Shown: positions 10,500 through 22,800, numbered from the stretch's first letter. The stretch: DNA of 64,000 nucleotides from an uncultured Psychromonas sp. (GCF_947489755.1 NZ_CANLFB010000004.1:1-64000), one strand, 5' to 3'. The notes: a model not told the origin generated them from the sequence alone. Numbers and translations are program-made.

Positions 10500-10545
10500 A
10501 TTCCATCCTAATTATTTGTTTTTATTATATGTACTAAAAATGAAA

Positions 10546-10573
10546 ATGGCCCGAGTGAAATCACTCGAGCCAT
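10546..10573 (-). terminator. Hairpin between tig and clpP
   Basis: A 13-bp inverted repeat (10546-10558 with 10561-10573) is perfect on the minus-strand RNA if one G-U pair is allowed, and is followed by TTTTCATTTTT. The broken T tract suggests partial termination, allowing some tig read-through into clpP. Confidence 0.6.
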
Positions 10574-10613
10574 CAAAATGCATAACCAATTGAATTAATA
10601 GTTTAATAAACTA

Positions 10614-11921
10614 TTAAGCAGCAGGTTTATTCATCACTTCGTCGAAAGATTTCTTCACTTCAGTTACTTTAGCTTTTTCAATGATAAAATCAACTGCTTG
10701 CTCTTCTAATGCAACATTTTCCATGTTTTGCATTAGCTCTTTGTTGTTTTTGTAGTACTCAACAACTTCAGCAGGGTTTTCGTAAGCAGAAGCTGCATTT
10801 TCAATTAATGAAGTTACTTTATCTTCGTCAACTTTTAATTCGTTAACTTTGATCACTTCACCTAATAGAAGACCTACTTTAACGCGCTTTTCAGCTTGTT
10901 CAGTAAATAATTCAGCAGGTAGTTCAGGTAAGTTGTTTGGATCCATTTGCTTACCGTAACGTTCCATAGCTTGCTTACGTAAAACGTTTACTTCGCCATC
11001 TACTAATGCTTTAGGCACTTCGATTTCGTTATTTTCAACTAATGCAGTTAATACGTTGTCTTTAGCAGTATTTTTTAATACTTGATCAAGTTCACGTTGC
11101 ATGTTTTTCTTAACGTCTTCTTTAAGCGCTTCTAAATCACCGCTTTCAACGCCGAATTTTTTAACAAATTCTTCAGTTAACTCAGGTAAGATTTGCTCTT
11201 CAACTTTTGTTAAGTTGATTTTAAACTGTGCAACTTTACCTTTCAATTCTTCTGCATGGTAATCTTCAGGGAAAGTTACATCGATGTTGAACTCTTCACC
11301 TGCTTTTTTACCAACAATACCTGTTTCAAAACCAGGAATCATACGCTCACTACCTAGTACGATTTGGAAACCTTCAGCTTTACCGCCTTCGAAAACTTCA
11401 CCGTCGATAGAACCTTCAAAATCAACCGTTACTTGGTCATCATTTTGAGAGTTACGTTCAACGTCGTTCCATTCAGCGTGTTGCTTTTGAAGTGTCACTA
11501 ACATGTTATCTAAGTCAGCATCTTCAATAACTGTTGCAGTTGTTTCTACTGCTAATGAATCTAATGCTGTTAATGCAACTTCTGGGTAAACTTCAAATGT
11601 TGCAGTGAAAACGAAATCTTCACCTTTCTTGCGAGCAAGAGGTGCAACAGCAGGTGCGCCAGCTGGGTTTAATTTTTCAGCTACGATTGCTTCGTAAAAG
11701 TTGCGTTGCATTAGTTCGCCGCCAACTTCTTGCTCAACAGCAGCACCAAAACGCTTAGCGATAACTGATGCAGGTACTTTACCAGGACGGAAGCCATCAA
11801 CACGTTGTGTTTTAGATAGATGACGTAGACGACCATCAAATTCTTTATCGAATGCTTCAGCGGCAACAGTAATTGTTAATACGCGCTCTAGACCTTGTGT
11901 AGATTCAACAGAAACTTGCAT
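10614..11921 (-). CDS. tig: Trigger factor
   Basis: A ribosome-associated chaperone and prolyl isomerase that meets nascent chains. The 435-aa protein has the N-terminal ribosome-binding domain with the contact motif GFRPGKVP (about 44-51), a central FKBP-like domain (about 150-240, from [17 protein letters not shown]), and the helical C-terminal chaperone cradle. Its length is close to E. coli Tig (432 aa). It is the first gene of the tig-clpP-clpX-lon block. Confidence 0.98.
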   Translation of the reverse strand: MQVSVESTQGLERVLTITVAAEAFDKEFDGRLRHLSKTQRVDGFRPGKVPASVIAKRFGAAVEQEVGGELMQRNFYEAIVAEKLNPAGAPAVAPLARKKGEDFVFTATFEVYPEVALTALDSLAVETTATVIEDADLDNMLVTLQKQHAEWNDVERNSQNDDQVTVDFEGSIDGEVFEGGKAEGFQIVLGSERMIPGFETGIVGKKAGEEFNIDVTFPEDYHAEELKGKVAQFKINLTKVEEQILPELTEEFVKKFGVESGDLEALKEDVKKNMQRELDQVLKNTAKDNVLTALVENNEIEVPKALVDGEVNVLRKQAMERYGKQMDPNNLPELPAELFTEQAEKRVKVGLLLGEVIKVNELKVDEDKVTSLIENAASAYENPAEVVEYYKNNKELMQNMENVALEEQAVDFIIEKAKVTEVKKSFDEVMNKPAA

Positions 11922-12540
11922 TTTATTTCCTTTATCTTTTACGTTAAAAATTGTTTTTACTGATAAAAAGTGTTGTATTTTTTATTCACTTTCATCACTA
12001 AGGTGTATTTGCTTGGACTACCGCATTATAAAAATGACACCTTAATTAAAAATTAGTTTGTAATTTCTATGGTGAAATTTAAGACGCGCCATTATAGACA
12101 CTGTTATAGCGTTAGTCGATAGGCAGTCCATAGGAAAAATGACATGCAAGCTCTATTTTTGTAGATCCGTCTCTATTTCGTACAATTTATGTCTAATTTT
12201 TAACAAAAACAAACCACCTCATTTTATTCACGATGAATGTATTGCTTGATAATTAAACGATTTTTTATTTAACGATGACATGACAAAGTAAAAGGAAGTA
12301 ATGACTTATTGAAGAATAAACAATAAAAAAGCGCATAAAATCGAATAAAGGCAGTGCAATTTTAAATGTGCCAAGAAAAAATAACTTATAAAAATACAGC
12401 ATTCACAAAACAGCTAATCACAAAACAGCTAATCACTAGCATCTTTTGATAACGCTAGTGATTAATCTAGTGAGGCTCTATCTAGTGATAGGTTTAATGA
12501 TGAGTCGAATAATCATTCTAATAACAACGCATTTAATCGA
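11922..12540. other. Non-coding gap between tig and marC
   Basis: No convincing gene is seen in 619 bp. A TATAAT box on the minus strand (12025-12030) may belong to the tig promoter, though its -35 is weak. A 15-bp unit is duplicated in tandem at 12403-12432. An 11-bp stem (12430-12440 with 12454-12464, 13-nt loop) lies downstream of marC and could end its transcript, but lacks a clean T run. Confidence 0.6.
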
Positions 12541-13164
12541 TTAACGAACTAATAGCGACTCTATAAAAAAGCCTTGAATACCTGAAAAGACAATTTGAGC
12601 ACCAATAGCGGATACAAATAATCCTGTTATTTTTGGTAACACTTCTAACCCTTGCTGCCCCAATAAACGCTGAATTTTACTTGAAAACAGTAAAACAATT
12701 GCAACTGAAGCCACAGCAGCAAACAATGATAAACAAACAATCACTGTATCCATTACGCCATTTAATTCAGCTCCCATCACCATTAGTATACCAATTAGGC
12801 CTGGGCCAACAGTAACAGGAATCGCCAACGGCACTATCGCAAAGTCAGCACTCCGTTTAATCGCATTTTCTGGCCCTTCTGGTACTTCAGTACCGCCTTT
12901 AATCATCTCTAGTGCGCTTAAAAACAACACCGTCCCCGCACCGATTTTAAATGCATCTAAGGTTATGCCAAATAAGCTAAAAATGTACTGTCCAAAAATA
13001 AGAAACACTAAGCTAATAATCACCACTGTCACGCTCAATTTTAAAATCACCTTCTTCTTTTCAGATGAGCTTAGTTTTTTGCCTAAAATCAAGAAAACAG
13101 ACAACACAAAAAAAGGCGTCATCATAAAGAATAGTTTTAAATACAGGGTAAAAAAGTGTTCCAT
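12541..13164 (-). CDS. MarC-family integral membrane protein
   Basis: A UPF0056/MarC family inner-membrane protein of unknown transport role; despite the name the family is not linked to antibiotic resistance. The 207-aa product has about six hydrophobic segments and the family motif VPLAIPVTVGPGLIG near residue 110, with a charged loop GGTEVPEGPENAIKR before it. Both termini are short. It is a single gene facing a long gap downstream. Confidence 0.9.
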   Translation of the reverse strand: MEHFFTLYLKLFFMMTPFFVLSVFLILGKKLSSSEKKKVILKLSVTVVIISLVFLIFGQYIFSLFGITLDAFKIGAGTVLFLSALEMIKGGTEVPEGPENAIKRSADFAIVPLAIPVTVGPGLIGILMVMGAELNGVMDTVIVCLSLFAAVASVAIVLLFSSKIQRLLGQQGLEVLPKITGLFVSAIGAQIVFSGIQGFFIESLLVR

Positions 13165-13357
13165 TTACAATCTCATTAACAGTTTAAAAGTGGTTTAAAT
13201 TAAGGACTAGAAATTTTCAGCGCGATGCTAACACAGAGTGATTTAGAAGATCTGATCTATTTAATAGAAAGTCATTCTTTGTATGATAAAAATCAAAAAC
13301 GTAAAAATCACATGCCTTACATTCAAGTAAAGAAACGTTTAATGGTTATGTTAATGG

Positions 13358-13819
13358 TTACGTTAATGATACAAAATTAGCCGACAATATTGAGGCCAGA
13401 TCCTTTGCGGCTAATTGAATCTCTAATCCTCTTTTACCTGCACTGACATAAATAGTTTGATGTTCAGTGGCTGTCACATCAATCAAGGTCGTTAACTGCT
13501 TTTTCTGTCCTAATGGGCTAACACCGCCTAACACGTAGCCAGAAGAACGGAGTACATCGTTTTTATCTGCCATCTGTCCTTTTTTACCTTTCAAGGCAGT
13601 CGCGACTGCTTTTAAATTTAACTGCTGAGTGACAGGTAAAACCGCAACGACCAGTTGTTTGTCGACGTCTACTACTAAGGTTTTAAACACTTGCTGTGCA
13701 TCAACATTCATTTTTTCAGCCGCTTCTAAACCGTAAGAAGCATGCTTTTTATCATGTTTATACTGGTGAACCTCAAATGTGATTTTATGCTTTTCAGCTA
13801 CTTTAATCGCAGGAGTCAT
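13358..13819 (-). CDS. ybaK: Cys-tRNA(Pro)/Cys-tRNA(Cys) deacylase YbaK
   Basis: A trans-editing enzyme that hydrolyses Cys-tRNA(Pro) mischarged by ProRS. The 153-aa product is a single YbaK/EbsC domain, starting MTPAIKVAEKHKITFEVHQY, with the family lysine in VFKTLVV (about residue 46) and the GGVSPLGQKK loop (about 97-106). The size matches E. coli YbaK (159 aa). It stands downstream of recD in the same direction, separated by about 90 bp. Confidence 0.95.
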   Translation of the reverse strand: MTPAIKVAEKHKITFEVHQYKHDKKHASYGLEAAEKMNVDAQQVFKTLVVDVDKQLVVAVLPVTQQLNLKAVATALKGKKGQMADKNDVLRSSGYVLGGVSPLGQKKQLTTLIDVTATEHQTIYVSAGKRGLEIQLAAKDLASILSANFVSLT

Positions 13820-13912
13820 AATCTGTATTTACCTTTATTTATTAAATCTACTTTCACTTACCTAACAAAAGACTGTTTAATGCTTATCAAAAAACAGTTT
13901 CATTTGAGTCGC

Positions 13913-16024
13913 TTACTGCAACGTCAGGCGCTCTGTTAAACGGCTATTTCGACTTGCTCTGTTTCTCACAGAGCTTGCCACTAATGATAAATCAGCGATT
14001 AATGTTAACTGCTTTTTAGCACGGGTAATGCCAGTATAAATTAACTCTCTATTCATCACTGGTAAGGCGTAATCAGGTAATGCTAACAACGTATGCTTAA
14101 ACTCAGACCCTTGGCTTTTATGCACGGTCATCGCAAACACCGTTTGGTTTGCAGGTAGTCGACTTGGTTGGAAGTCTGCCACTGAGCCATCAGGCATCAC
14201 AAAATACACTCTTAATTGACCGGTTTGATCTTGCAAACACAAACCAATATCACCATTAAACAATCCAAGGTGATAACTATTTTCAGTCACCATTACGGGA
14301 CGTCCAAGGTACCATGTTTGTGTTTGGTCAAATCGTCGAGCTAGCAAACCGGCTTTTTGCAATATCTTTTCACAACGTAAATTTAAGCTATCAACGCCCC
14401 ACTCTTGCTCTCGTGTTGCACATAATATTTTAAAATCATTAAAACGTTGTAACAGCTGTTTTGCATGCTCTCGGTTATCTTCATTGATCGTCGGTAGATC
14501 CGATAAATAAGGCCCGTAACCTTCAATCACTAATTGTTCAAAGATAGCCTCACTGTCTGCATCATTTAAATAATGATTCAAATCATCATATTTAGCGCAT
14601 AAGGTCGCTAATTTAGCCGCGGTTACGCCACCTTTATTGATTGCTGAAGCGAGATAACCAATGCCTGAGAACTGATCAAAACGATAACTTTTTTGCAATA
14701 AACATAAATTATCAGACATACTTACTTGCGTATGCTTTACTTGTTCTAATAAGCAATCAAACCCTGTTAAATCGACTAATTGCTGCGCCTTTTGTTGGCT
14801 ATAACCAGATTCAATAAACGAGCAGATATCGCCTAATACTGCACCCGCTTCAACGGAAGCTAATTGATCTTTATCGCCTAGCAAAATTAAACGCGCGTGA
14901 TCAGGCAATGCACTGAGCAATTTTGCCATTAGCGGTAAATCAACCATTGACGCTTCATCCACCAGCAGCAGGTCTAGCACTAACTTATTATGTTCATTGT
15001 GACGAAAATGCGCACTGTTATTCCGTACACCTAATAACCGATGAATGGTACTCGCATCGGTAGGAATATGTTGTGCGACGACGTTATCCAAAGACAAATC
15101 AGATAACGCATTGGTAATCGACTCCGTTAAACGTGCCGCCGCTTTGCCGGTTGGGGCAACCATTTTTATAATCAAGTCAGGCTGTGCATGTAACAAGAGC
15201 GCCAATAACTTAACAACGGTGGTGGTTTTACCGGTACCTGGACCACCAGAAATAACACAACGGGCAGACGTTAATGCCAAAGCCGCACTTATTTTTTGCC
15301 AATCACACCGTACATGGTTAGCAATCAAAGAGGCTAATGGCGCTAAGTCATCTGCTGATGTTGCCTTGTTAAACACGGTTTGTACCGATGGCCAATTTAC
15401 GCCGGCATTATCGATAACATCTAAGTACTTTTCACACAAACCTTGTACAGATTGAGTCGTCTCATTTTGCCATGCTTGCCATAAATATTGGTATTGCGGT
15501 TTGAATAGCAGCTCTAAATAATCTTTACTTTCATCACTTACATGCACTGCGATAGGTTGTAATAATTTGTCTGAAATAAGCTGTTCAAATTCAGCATAAC
15601 GCGCCATAAATAAAGCGTCATATTGCAATCGTAAAGGCGCATCGTCACCGCAACACAGGCTGTCATTTAATAAAGCATGTGTTTGTTGAAGCTCATGGAA
15701 AATACAAGATATATGCAAACGTTCGCTTTCAGCTTGAGAATCTAAACCTAATTGCAAACAATGTTGATGAAATAAATTACCTATTTTATCGATGGGTAAA
15801 CAAATATGCCCGCCACCAAGTTGTTGACTGACCAATGCCGATGCTAATTGCATTAAATTATCAGCACCTAACTGCGCCATAAATTTTGCAAAGTGAAAAT
15901 CAATAGGACGAATTTGTTGATTTGTCTGCCATTGTTTTAACAGAGTGAGCATGTCACCTGTTTTTGCAGCATCAAGCTCATGACTGCTTATTACCGAATC
16001 AAGACTATTTTTAGTATCACTCAT
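13913..16024 (-). CDS. recD: Exodeoxyribonuclease V alpha subunit RecD
   Basis: The 5'-3' helicase motor of RecBCD, which processes double-strand ends for recombination and degrades foreign linear DNA. The 703-aa protein has a helical N-terminal domain, Walker A ISGGPGTGKTTTV near residue 262, the DEAS box LLLVDEASMVD near 355, and the C-terminal SF1 motif MTVHKSQGSEF with YTGITRAKKQL. It is longer than E. coli RecD (608 aa), mostly in the N-terminal half. The start overlaps the recB stop as ATGA, pointing to translational coupling. Confidence 0.97.
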   Translation of the reverse strand: MSDTKNSLDSVISSHELDAAKTGDMLTLLKQWQTNQQIRPIDFHFAKFMAQLGADNLMQLASALVSQQLGGGHICLPIDKIGNLFHQHCLQLGLDSQAESERLHISCIFHELQQTHALLNDSLCCGDDAPLRLQYDALFMARYAEFEQLISDKLLQPIAVHVSDESKDYLELLFKPQYQYLWQAWQNETTQSVQGLCEKYLDVIDNAGVNWPSVQTVFNKATSADDLAPLASLIANHVRCDWQKISAALALTSARCVISGGPGTGKTTTVVKLLALLLHAQPDLIIKMVAPTGKAAARLTESITNALSDLSLDNVVAQHIPTDASTIHRLLGVRNNSAHFRHNEHNKLVLDLLLVDEASMVDLPLMAKLLSALPDHARLILLGDKDQLASVEAGAVLGDICSFIESGYSQQKAQQLVDLTGFDCLLEQVKHTQVSMSDNLCLLQKSYRFDQFSGIGYLASAINKGGVTAAKLATLCAKYDDLNHYLNDADSEAIFEQLVIEGYGPYLSDLPTINEDNREHAKQLLQRFNDFKILCATREQEWGVDSLNLRCEKILQKAGLLARRFDQTQTWYLGRPVMVTENSYHLGLFNGDIGLCLQDQTGQLRVYFVMPDGSVADFQPSRLPANQTVFAMTVHKSQGSEFKHTLLALPDYALPVMNRELIYTGITRAKKQLTLIADLSLVASSVRNRASRNSRLTERLTLQ

Positions 16025-19000
16025 GACAAATCCTCTAACAATTGTTGTGCACTTAATTCGCCACTTAATAACTTATCTAATTTATCAATTAATTCAAAAG
16101 CCGGTTTAATAAAATAAGACCCCGCGTTTTCTTCGCCTTGCATCCCTCGCAAGAATGTATAGAACACGCCACCAATATGTGTTTCATAATCGTAATCATC
16201 TAAACGTGATCTTAATAAACGATGCAATGCCAATGTGTAAAGCTGATATTGGAAATCATAACGATGCTCAATAATCGCCTCTTCCATCGCAACATCACTG
16301 TAATTTTGCAAGCTATCACCTAAATAATTTGATTTATAATCCAATACAAAATATTGCCCTTGGTACTCAAAGGTTAAATCGATAAACCCTTTCAACATAC
16401 CCTGCACTTGGTTGAACTGTAATAAACCAGCACGTGCAGATAAAGGATCATAATGCATAATCAGCTTATTAACCGAGGACGCTTCAATCGGTTGCATCGG
16501 AATAAAGAACTGCATCTCTACTTTCTTTTGTTGTTCACTTAACTTAGACAACGATAATTCAGGGTATTCACTCGCCACTAAACGATGATCTAAAATATGA
16601 GATATCCAGTCGCTAACAATCGGTGCCCACACTTCTACTGGTTCATAATTATTAATCGTTAAGCGTTCTGTTAGCCACGGAATAAGTTTATCCGCAGGAC
16701 TATCTTGAAAGTCGATCTCTTCGAACAGTTCATGTAAAAACGTACCGTGTTTTGCGCCACGTGGAAAACTAAACACATTATGCACAGGTGCTAAAGGATC
16801 TAATGGCAGCGTTGTTAAAGAAGACTGAATCAATAATTCATCTGTTGCTTTCACACTTTCCTGTGGAATTTTCTTCGTATTTTTATCTTCAATCGTAGGG
16901 GCAGTATGAAATCGAGATAAAGCAGAGTAACTGGTTACCCACCAATTTTTCTCAATCGCACCCGTAAACTGTTTAGGGGCAATTAACTGTTCAGGTGACT
17001 GACTCAAGGCTTGATAGGTTTCAGTCAATAAGGCAGGTGTATGACGCAACCCGATATTCTCAGACATATCGCATACACCTTGTAATAAGCGTTTTAAGTT
17101 TTGGTCATCGCCCGCTTGTAGCTCTTCACCTGCTTTAATCGATAAATAACCCAACGCGCTTTTGGTTAATGGCGTTGCTTTAGAGCGCCCTTTTTTATAC
17201 GGGCCAATCCCTAAATAACAACGATACACACTGCGTGTTAACCCAACGTATAACAGACGAATGTCTTCTGCTAATAACTCTTTCGCAGTCAGCTCTTTAT
17301 TCGCCTCGTCCGCTTCTAAATCAAACACTAAACGTTGTTGGCTATCGTGAAATAAACATTCTTTAGGCTCACGATATAAACCACTGAACGGAATAAATAC
17401 AATGTCGTATTCCAACCCTTTAGATTTATGTAAGGTGCTCACCTGCACGAGTTCTTTTTCACTTTCTAAGCGTTGTTTCTGTTCGCCTTGCTCGTTTTTA
17501 GCATTGCTAATTTGCTCGCTAAACCAACGTAACAAAGCAAAGGAACCTTCATACACCATGCTATTTTTTTGCAGTAATTCAGCAAGATGTAATAAATCCG
17601 TTAAGGCACGCTCACCTTGATTTTGGGCTAATAATTTAGCGCTAATACCCTGCTCATGAAAACACAGCTGTAACATCACTAATATGCCGCTGTCTTCCCA
17701 CACGGTTTTATAACGCGCAAAGTCAGCAATTTTCGCTTCCCAACTCGCGGTATCAGAAAAAGTAGTATGGATTTGATAAGGCGTTAGTGAAAATAACTTA
17801 CACGCGATAGCAGAACGCAAATAACGTTCGTTACTTGGGTGTAAACAGGCACTCAATAAGCGTAACAAATCCTGCGCTAAGGTACTGGCAAACACACTTT
17901 CTTTAAGTGACAAATAAACACTGTTAATATGTTCTTCTAACAGTGCTTTACGAATAATATTCGCTTCATTACCCGTACGCACTAACACTGAAATATTATT
18001 GGCCAAAATAGGCGATTTATTACCTTCAATGTCTTCTAGATAAGCTTGATCTTGCTGCGCTAATAACAATAAAGCTTTAATCTCATTCACTGCGGCTTGT
18101 GCGCTTGCATATCGAAAGGCATCACTGCTTAAACCGCCATTAATATGTAAAAACTGTAATGCCGTTTGTTGATCATCATCAGGATTATTAACCACTAATT
18201 TCTTACGTTTTATTGGCGGTGCTTTTACAGGATGAAAAGGAATGTCTTGATCATAGATAAAAGGCGCAATTTTATGTTCAAAGAAACCATTCACAGCATC
18301 AATCATTTCAGCGCTAGAACGGTAGTTATTATCCAAGCTGTAATGGGCGGTTACGGCGTTACGCGCTTTCATGTAAGTGAAAATATCAGCACCACGGAAA
18401 CTGTAAATAGCCTGTTTCGGGTCGCCAATCATGAATAGACCCGACTGATTAAATTGCGTGATTTGTATTTGGTCATTATCAGCAACGTCAGTCTCGCCAG
18501 TATCATCAGCATCGCTTTCTGAATTAGCGGCTTGATCAGCATAGATCGTATCAAAAATACGATATTGTACTGGGTCCGTATCTTGGAACTCGTCTATCAA
18601 GGCAATCGGATATTGTTGTTTTATTTGTTGACCTAAATGCCCTTCTGCAGACACTTGCAATGCATGGTCTAAACGCGTTAATAAATCATCAAACCCTAAT
18701 AACATGTGCTGTTGTTTAGTGGTTTGTAAATTATCTCTTATCCAATGCGTTGCTTTAATTAACAAGGTATTTTTGATTGAGATATCTTGCTTAAGCAGAT
18801 CTTCAATTAACACAAAGGTCGTATGTGTGGGTGCTTCACCTTTTTTGGTTTTAGTATGTAACTCTTCCTGTGAAAATTTAACTAAGTTTTTAGGCAAAGT
18901 TAAATCCAAACTATCCGACGAAGCCCAATCACTGACTTGATCAAACCAATTCGGTAAATTCTTTTTGCTGTAACTGCGTTTATCAACACCGGAATGCGTA

Positions 19001-19890
19001 ATGATATCTTGGTAATCATCTTTATCCGCGTTCCAAGCGTGTTTAACTTCTGCAATCGCATTTAAACTTTTTTCATATTTACTTTGGAAATCAAAATCAG
19101 TAATCGCAGGAATAAACGTTAAATCATTACGTGATAACCATTGCTGTAATTCAGATTTTAATGCCGCAGGGTTCGCCCAATAACTGTAAATCACTTTCGT
19201 TAATGGTGTAGATAATTGATAGAAATGCGCGCGCCAAAAATCATTACAAGCCTGGCTTAAAATATCAGAGTCGTCTTCTAATAACGTTTGTTGAAATAAA
19301 CTGCCCGATTCAAAGGCATTTTGTTGCAACATACGCTGACAAAAACCGTGAATGGTGAAGATAGATGCTTCATCCATTTGTAATTCAGCAAAACGTAACA
19401 AACGAGTATCATGTTCAATATTAATGCTGTCTTCAATCAATTGCTGACAATAAGCATCTTTGCTCGACCCTGCGATAAACGCCAAACGTGTTTCACGAAT
19501 ACGCTCACGAATACGGCTTCGTAATTCCGCGGTGGCTGCTTCTGTAAAAGTCACCACTAATATTTTATCAACAGTTAAGGGACAATGATGCGCAGTTTGT
19601 GTCGTTAAATCTGAAGTGCTGTCAGTTTGTTCACCATGCTCTTGTTTGCCGTGCCCTAACGCTTGTTTACCATGGCCTAATAGGAGCCGAATAAACAAGC
19701 TGGCAATAGTATAGGTTTTCCCTGTTCCCGCGGATGCTTCAATTAAACGACGGCCAAACAATGGGAACGTTAGCGCATCTAAAGGCGTAACTGAAATATG
19801 ACTGCTAGCATCAACATCCGTACTTTCACTTTTGCTTTCGAGATTAACAGCATCAAGGCTAAGGTCGAGGTTTAGATTTTCTTCTGCCAT
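16021..19890 (-). CDS. recB: Exodeoxyribonuclease V beta subunit RecB
   Basis: The 3'-5' helicase and sole nuclease of RecBCD. The 1289-aa protein has Walker A EASAGTGKTYTIA near residue 50, the UvrD-like motif ALIDEFQDTDPVQ, a C-terminal helicase motif VSTLHKSKGLEYD, and the RecB nuclease motif GFIDLTF ... VLDYKSNYLG near residue 1200 with its catalytic Asp-Asp-Lys. The ATG at 19890 is chosen because GGAG lies 7 nt upstream; an earlier ATG at 19908 has no ribosome site. The start is 2 bp after the recC stop. The E. coli ptrA gene is absent between recC and recB. Confidence 0.97.
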   Translation of the reverse strand: MAEENLNLDLSLDAVNLESKSESTDVDASSHISVTPLDALTFPLFGRRLIEASAGTGKTYTIASLFIRLLLGHGKQALGHGKQEHGEQTDSTSDLTTQTAHHCPLTVDKILVVTFTEAATAELRSRIRERIRETRLAFIAGSSKDAYCQQLIEDSINIEHDTRLLRFAELQMDEASIFTIHGFCQRMLQQNAFESGSLFQQTLLEDDSDILSQACNDFWRAHFYQLSTPLTKVIYSYWANPAALKSELQQWLSRNDLTFIPAITDFDFQSKYEKSLNAIAEVKHAWNADKDDYQDIITHSGVDKRSYSKKNLPNWFDQVSDWASSDSLDLTLPKNLVKFSQEELHTKTKKGEAPTHTTFVLIEDLLKQDISIKNTLLIKATHWIRDNLQTTKQQHMLLGFDDLLTRLDHALQVSAEGHLGQQIKQQYPIALIDEFQDTDPVQYRIFDTIYADQAANSESDADDTGETDVADNDQIQITQFNQSGLFMIGDPKQAIYSFRGADIFTYMKARNAVTAHYSLDNNYRSSAEMIDAVNGFFEHKIAPFIYDQDIPFHPVKAPPIKRKKLVVNNPDDDQQTALQFLHINGGLSSDAFRYASAQAAVNEIKALLLLAQQDQAYLEDIEGNKSPILANNISVLVRTGNEANIIRKALLEEHINSVYLSLKESVFASTLAQDLLRLLSACLHPSNERYLRSAIACKLFSLTPYQIHTTFSDTASWEAKIADFARYKTVWEDSGILVMLQLCFHEQGISAKLLAQNQGERALTDLLHLAELLQKNSMVYEGSFALLRWFSEQISNAKNEQGEQKQRLESEKELVQVSTLHKSKGLEYDIVFIPFSGLYREPKECLFHDSQQRLVFDLEADEANKELTAKELLAEDIRLLYVGLTRSVYRCYLGIGPYKKGRSKATPLTKSALGYLSIKAGEELQAGDDQNLKRLLQGVCDMSENIGLRHTPALLTETYQALSQSPEQLIAPKQFTGAIEKNWWVTSYSALSRFHTAPTIEDKNTKKIPQESVKATDELLIQSSLTTLPLDPLAPVHNVFSFPRGAKHGTFLHELFEEIDFQDSPADKLIPWLTERLTINNYEPVEVWAPIVSDWISHILDHRLVASEYPELSLSKLSEQQKKVEMQFFIPMQPIEASSVNKLIMHYDPLSARAGLLQFNQVQGMLKGFIDLTFEYQGQYFVLDYKSNYLGDSLQNYSDVAMEEAIIEHRYDFQYQLYTLALHRLLRSRLDDYDYETHIGGVFYTFLRGMQGEENAGSYFIKPAFELIDKLDKLLSGELSAQQLLEDLS

Positions 19891-19892
19891 GA

Positions 19893-22800
19893 TTATTCTC
19901 CACCCCATTGTTCGTAAATTAAATCATTTAAATTGCATAATAATGGCATAAATACCTGTAACGCTATCGACTCAAACTGTTGCCAATGATCGTCAATATT
20001 TTCAAACACGCGATTAATATAAGGGTCATTTGCTTCCGCATAACCACGACTATTATTAAACACTTTTAACGCCGCTTGTTGGCCAGCGCCACGTGTTTCA
20101 AAACTCAACTCATCCACCACAAACACATTCGGTTGTAATTTACACACGGCTTCACACCACTGATAAGCACTTTCAACAAAGAAAGGGAGCGCTTGCTGTA
20201 ACCCTTGTTGATATAACGCCAATAATTCAGTTAAACGTTGATGTGCATAATCCGCAGGGATCTCTTCAAAATAATGACCTTTAGTCTGACCAAACAAAGT
20301 CGCATTAAGGTGTTGACCATGGACGATGCAATAACTTAAATGCTCAACCCATAACTTCAACAAATCTTTACCTTTAATATTGCCCGGCTTGATACGCACT
20401 AGGCCATTTTCGCAATGGTCATCAAGCGCACCGACTAAGCGTTTTTGATCAAAGGGAATATCGACATTTATCTGCTCAATATCTCCTATAAAATAACCAT
20501 GGTAAACGCCCGCTAAATCCATCATGACTTGTAAGTCTTTATTAAAAATTAGCGTCGCAAACTCACCGACAGGTAATTTACCTTGTGCTTGTAAACCAAC
20601 ATATAAATCATTCAAGGCTTGGTCATCAAGTCCATTCTCAAACTGTTGTTTTTTGAGCATGTATTGCTGCAAATTATCCAAAGCAAAGGGTTCATCATTT
20701 TCTTGATCAATATCGTCAATCTCAAAATAAACATTTAAACCTTGGTTAAAAAACGCCCGACAAGGATTTTGTAAAAACCGAATTAATGACGTTAACTCAA
20801 CCACTTCATTTTGCAGTAAAGGCAACGGCTGATTTATGTCATCTTGATCCGCTGACGGTTGAGAAATCGCTTCCCACAAGCCCTGCTGATAAGTGACTTG
20901 TTTACCTTGAAAATATTGCTCACTGAAACTTTGCATTGGATAATGATGCGTAAAAGCAGACAACAACTGTTTCTCTAACGCGCCATTCTCCATGTTTAAA
21001 TCAACTTGGCTGCTTAACCTAAAACTTTGTTGAATATAGTTAAGTAACTCACTGACTAATACACTCGGCATTTTTTCACTGTTATCACTGATATCTTTAC
21101 CAATGTAACTAATATAAAACTGCGATTGTGCCGATAACATTGCTTCTAAAAACAGGTAACGATCTTCATCTCGGCGCGAACGGTCACCACGTTGTCGATG
21201 TCCGACCATTAAATCAAAGCCCATCGGTAACAATGAACGCGGATATAATCCATCATTCATGCCCAACAAACACACCACTTTAAACGGAATAGATCGCATC
21301 GGCATTAACGTACAAAAGTTCACTTGTCCGGCTAAAAAACGTTGGCTATTAGATTGATTCGATAAATGCTCTTGTAAATATTCCACCAACACCATTAACG
21401 ATAAAGGTTGATCAAACTTAGCCTGTGCCGTTTGTTCCACCAGCGTTTGCATTTGTTGACGAATTTGACTGAACAACACACTGTTATCTTCGTCTTCTAA
21501 ATAGAAGTCATCAATCAACTGATTAATAAACAGCTGCCATTCAGCACAACTGACTTCTTGGTTTAAGCTCGACTCTAAAACAATTAAGGTATCAACAAAC
21601 TCAATAAAGCGGCCTAACAAGTCCCCTTGTAAACCTTGCACTTCATCGTAAGGCGCAATACCTTCAAACAACTCATCACTCATGGCATAACCGAGCAACA
21701 TACGTTTTAAACCAAACAACCAATTATTCTGCGTTAACGCGGGTAATTCCCATTGCGTCGCCGACTCATTATTTAATCCCCAACGAATACCACTTTCAGT
21801 GATCCAATGTTGTAATAAATCAAACTCAGCTTGCTTAATACCAAAACGATTTAAAATCGCCGGCACTTCTAACAGCGCTAGGATATCTTCACGGGTATAA
21901 CGACTTTGTTGTAGATTTAATAGTTGTAAAAAGCTCGCTAAAATCGGATTTTCTTGTTGTGCACTGACATCGGAGATTGAGAACGGAATCGACACACTAC
22001 TGCCAGAACGACTAAACACCGCTTCAACATAAGGTGCATAAGCATCAATATTCGGTACCATCACAATAATATCTTTAGGCGTTAAGCTTGAATCTTGTTC
22101 AAACATTGCCAACAAACTATCGTGCAACACTTCCACTTCACGCATCACACTGTGGCACACATGTAGGCTGATTGAGTTGTCATCATCGGCCACTTCAATG
22201 CGTTTTGATACATCATTTAGCGTGGTTAATGAGCTATCACTTAACTCTAAAATATCCGCCTGAATATTATGTAATAAACTATCACGGTCGATATCCACAA
22301 AGGCATCAATCTCTTGCTGCTCTAAACTGTATAATTGGTATAAAAAGTCACGTCCCATTTTACCCATAGACGCAAGCAATGGATTACCGACTTCACTTTC
22401 CACATCGCCACTACTCGCCCACGCTAAATGTTGTTCATCCTTCTGCCAACTAGTATCCGTTAAGGCATTCACCTCACCCGCTTGCACATTCACCTTAGGG
22501 CGAGACTGCGCAAAACGCTTCGCTAATAATTTAGGGTCAACAATATCGCCCCAATAAAAACGACAAGGATTGGTTAATAGAAAATGCACATCACAGTGTT
22601 CGCCTAATCCCAGTAACGCCTGTAAATAAGACTCAGGCAATGAAGAAATACCAAACACAAAAATACGTTTAGGCAGATGCGTGAGTTGATCAGTGGTTTT
22701 AGTCGATAACGTACTTAAAAAGTCTTGGTATAAACCCGCACGGTGATACGCCTTACCTTGAGATTGAAAACCTTGTTTAATACTCTCCACCAATAAACGC

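Noticed and set aside
15045-15455. 136-codon plus-strand frame opposite recD
   Set aside because: It lies wholly over the conserved ATPase core of recD and is a shadow of its codon use.
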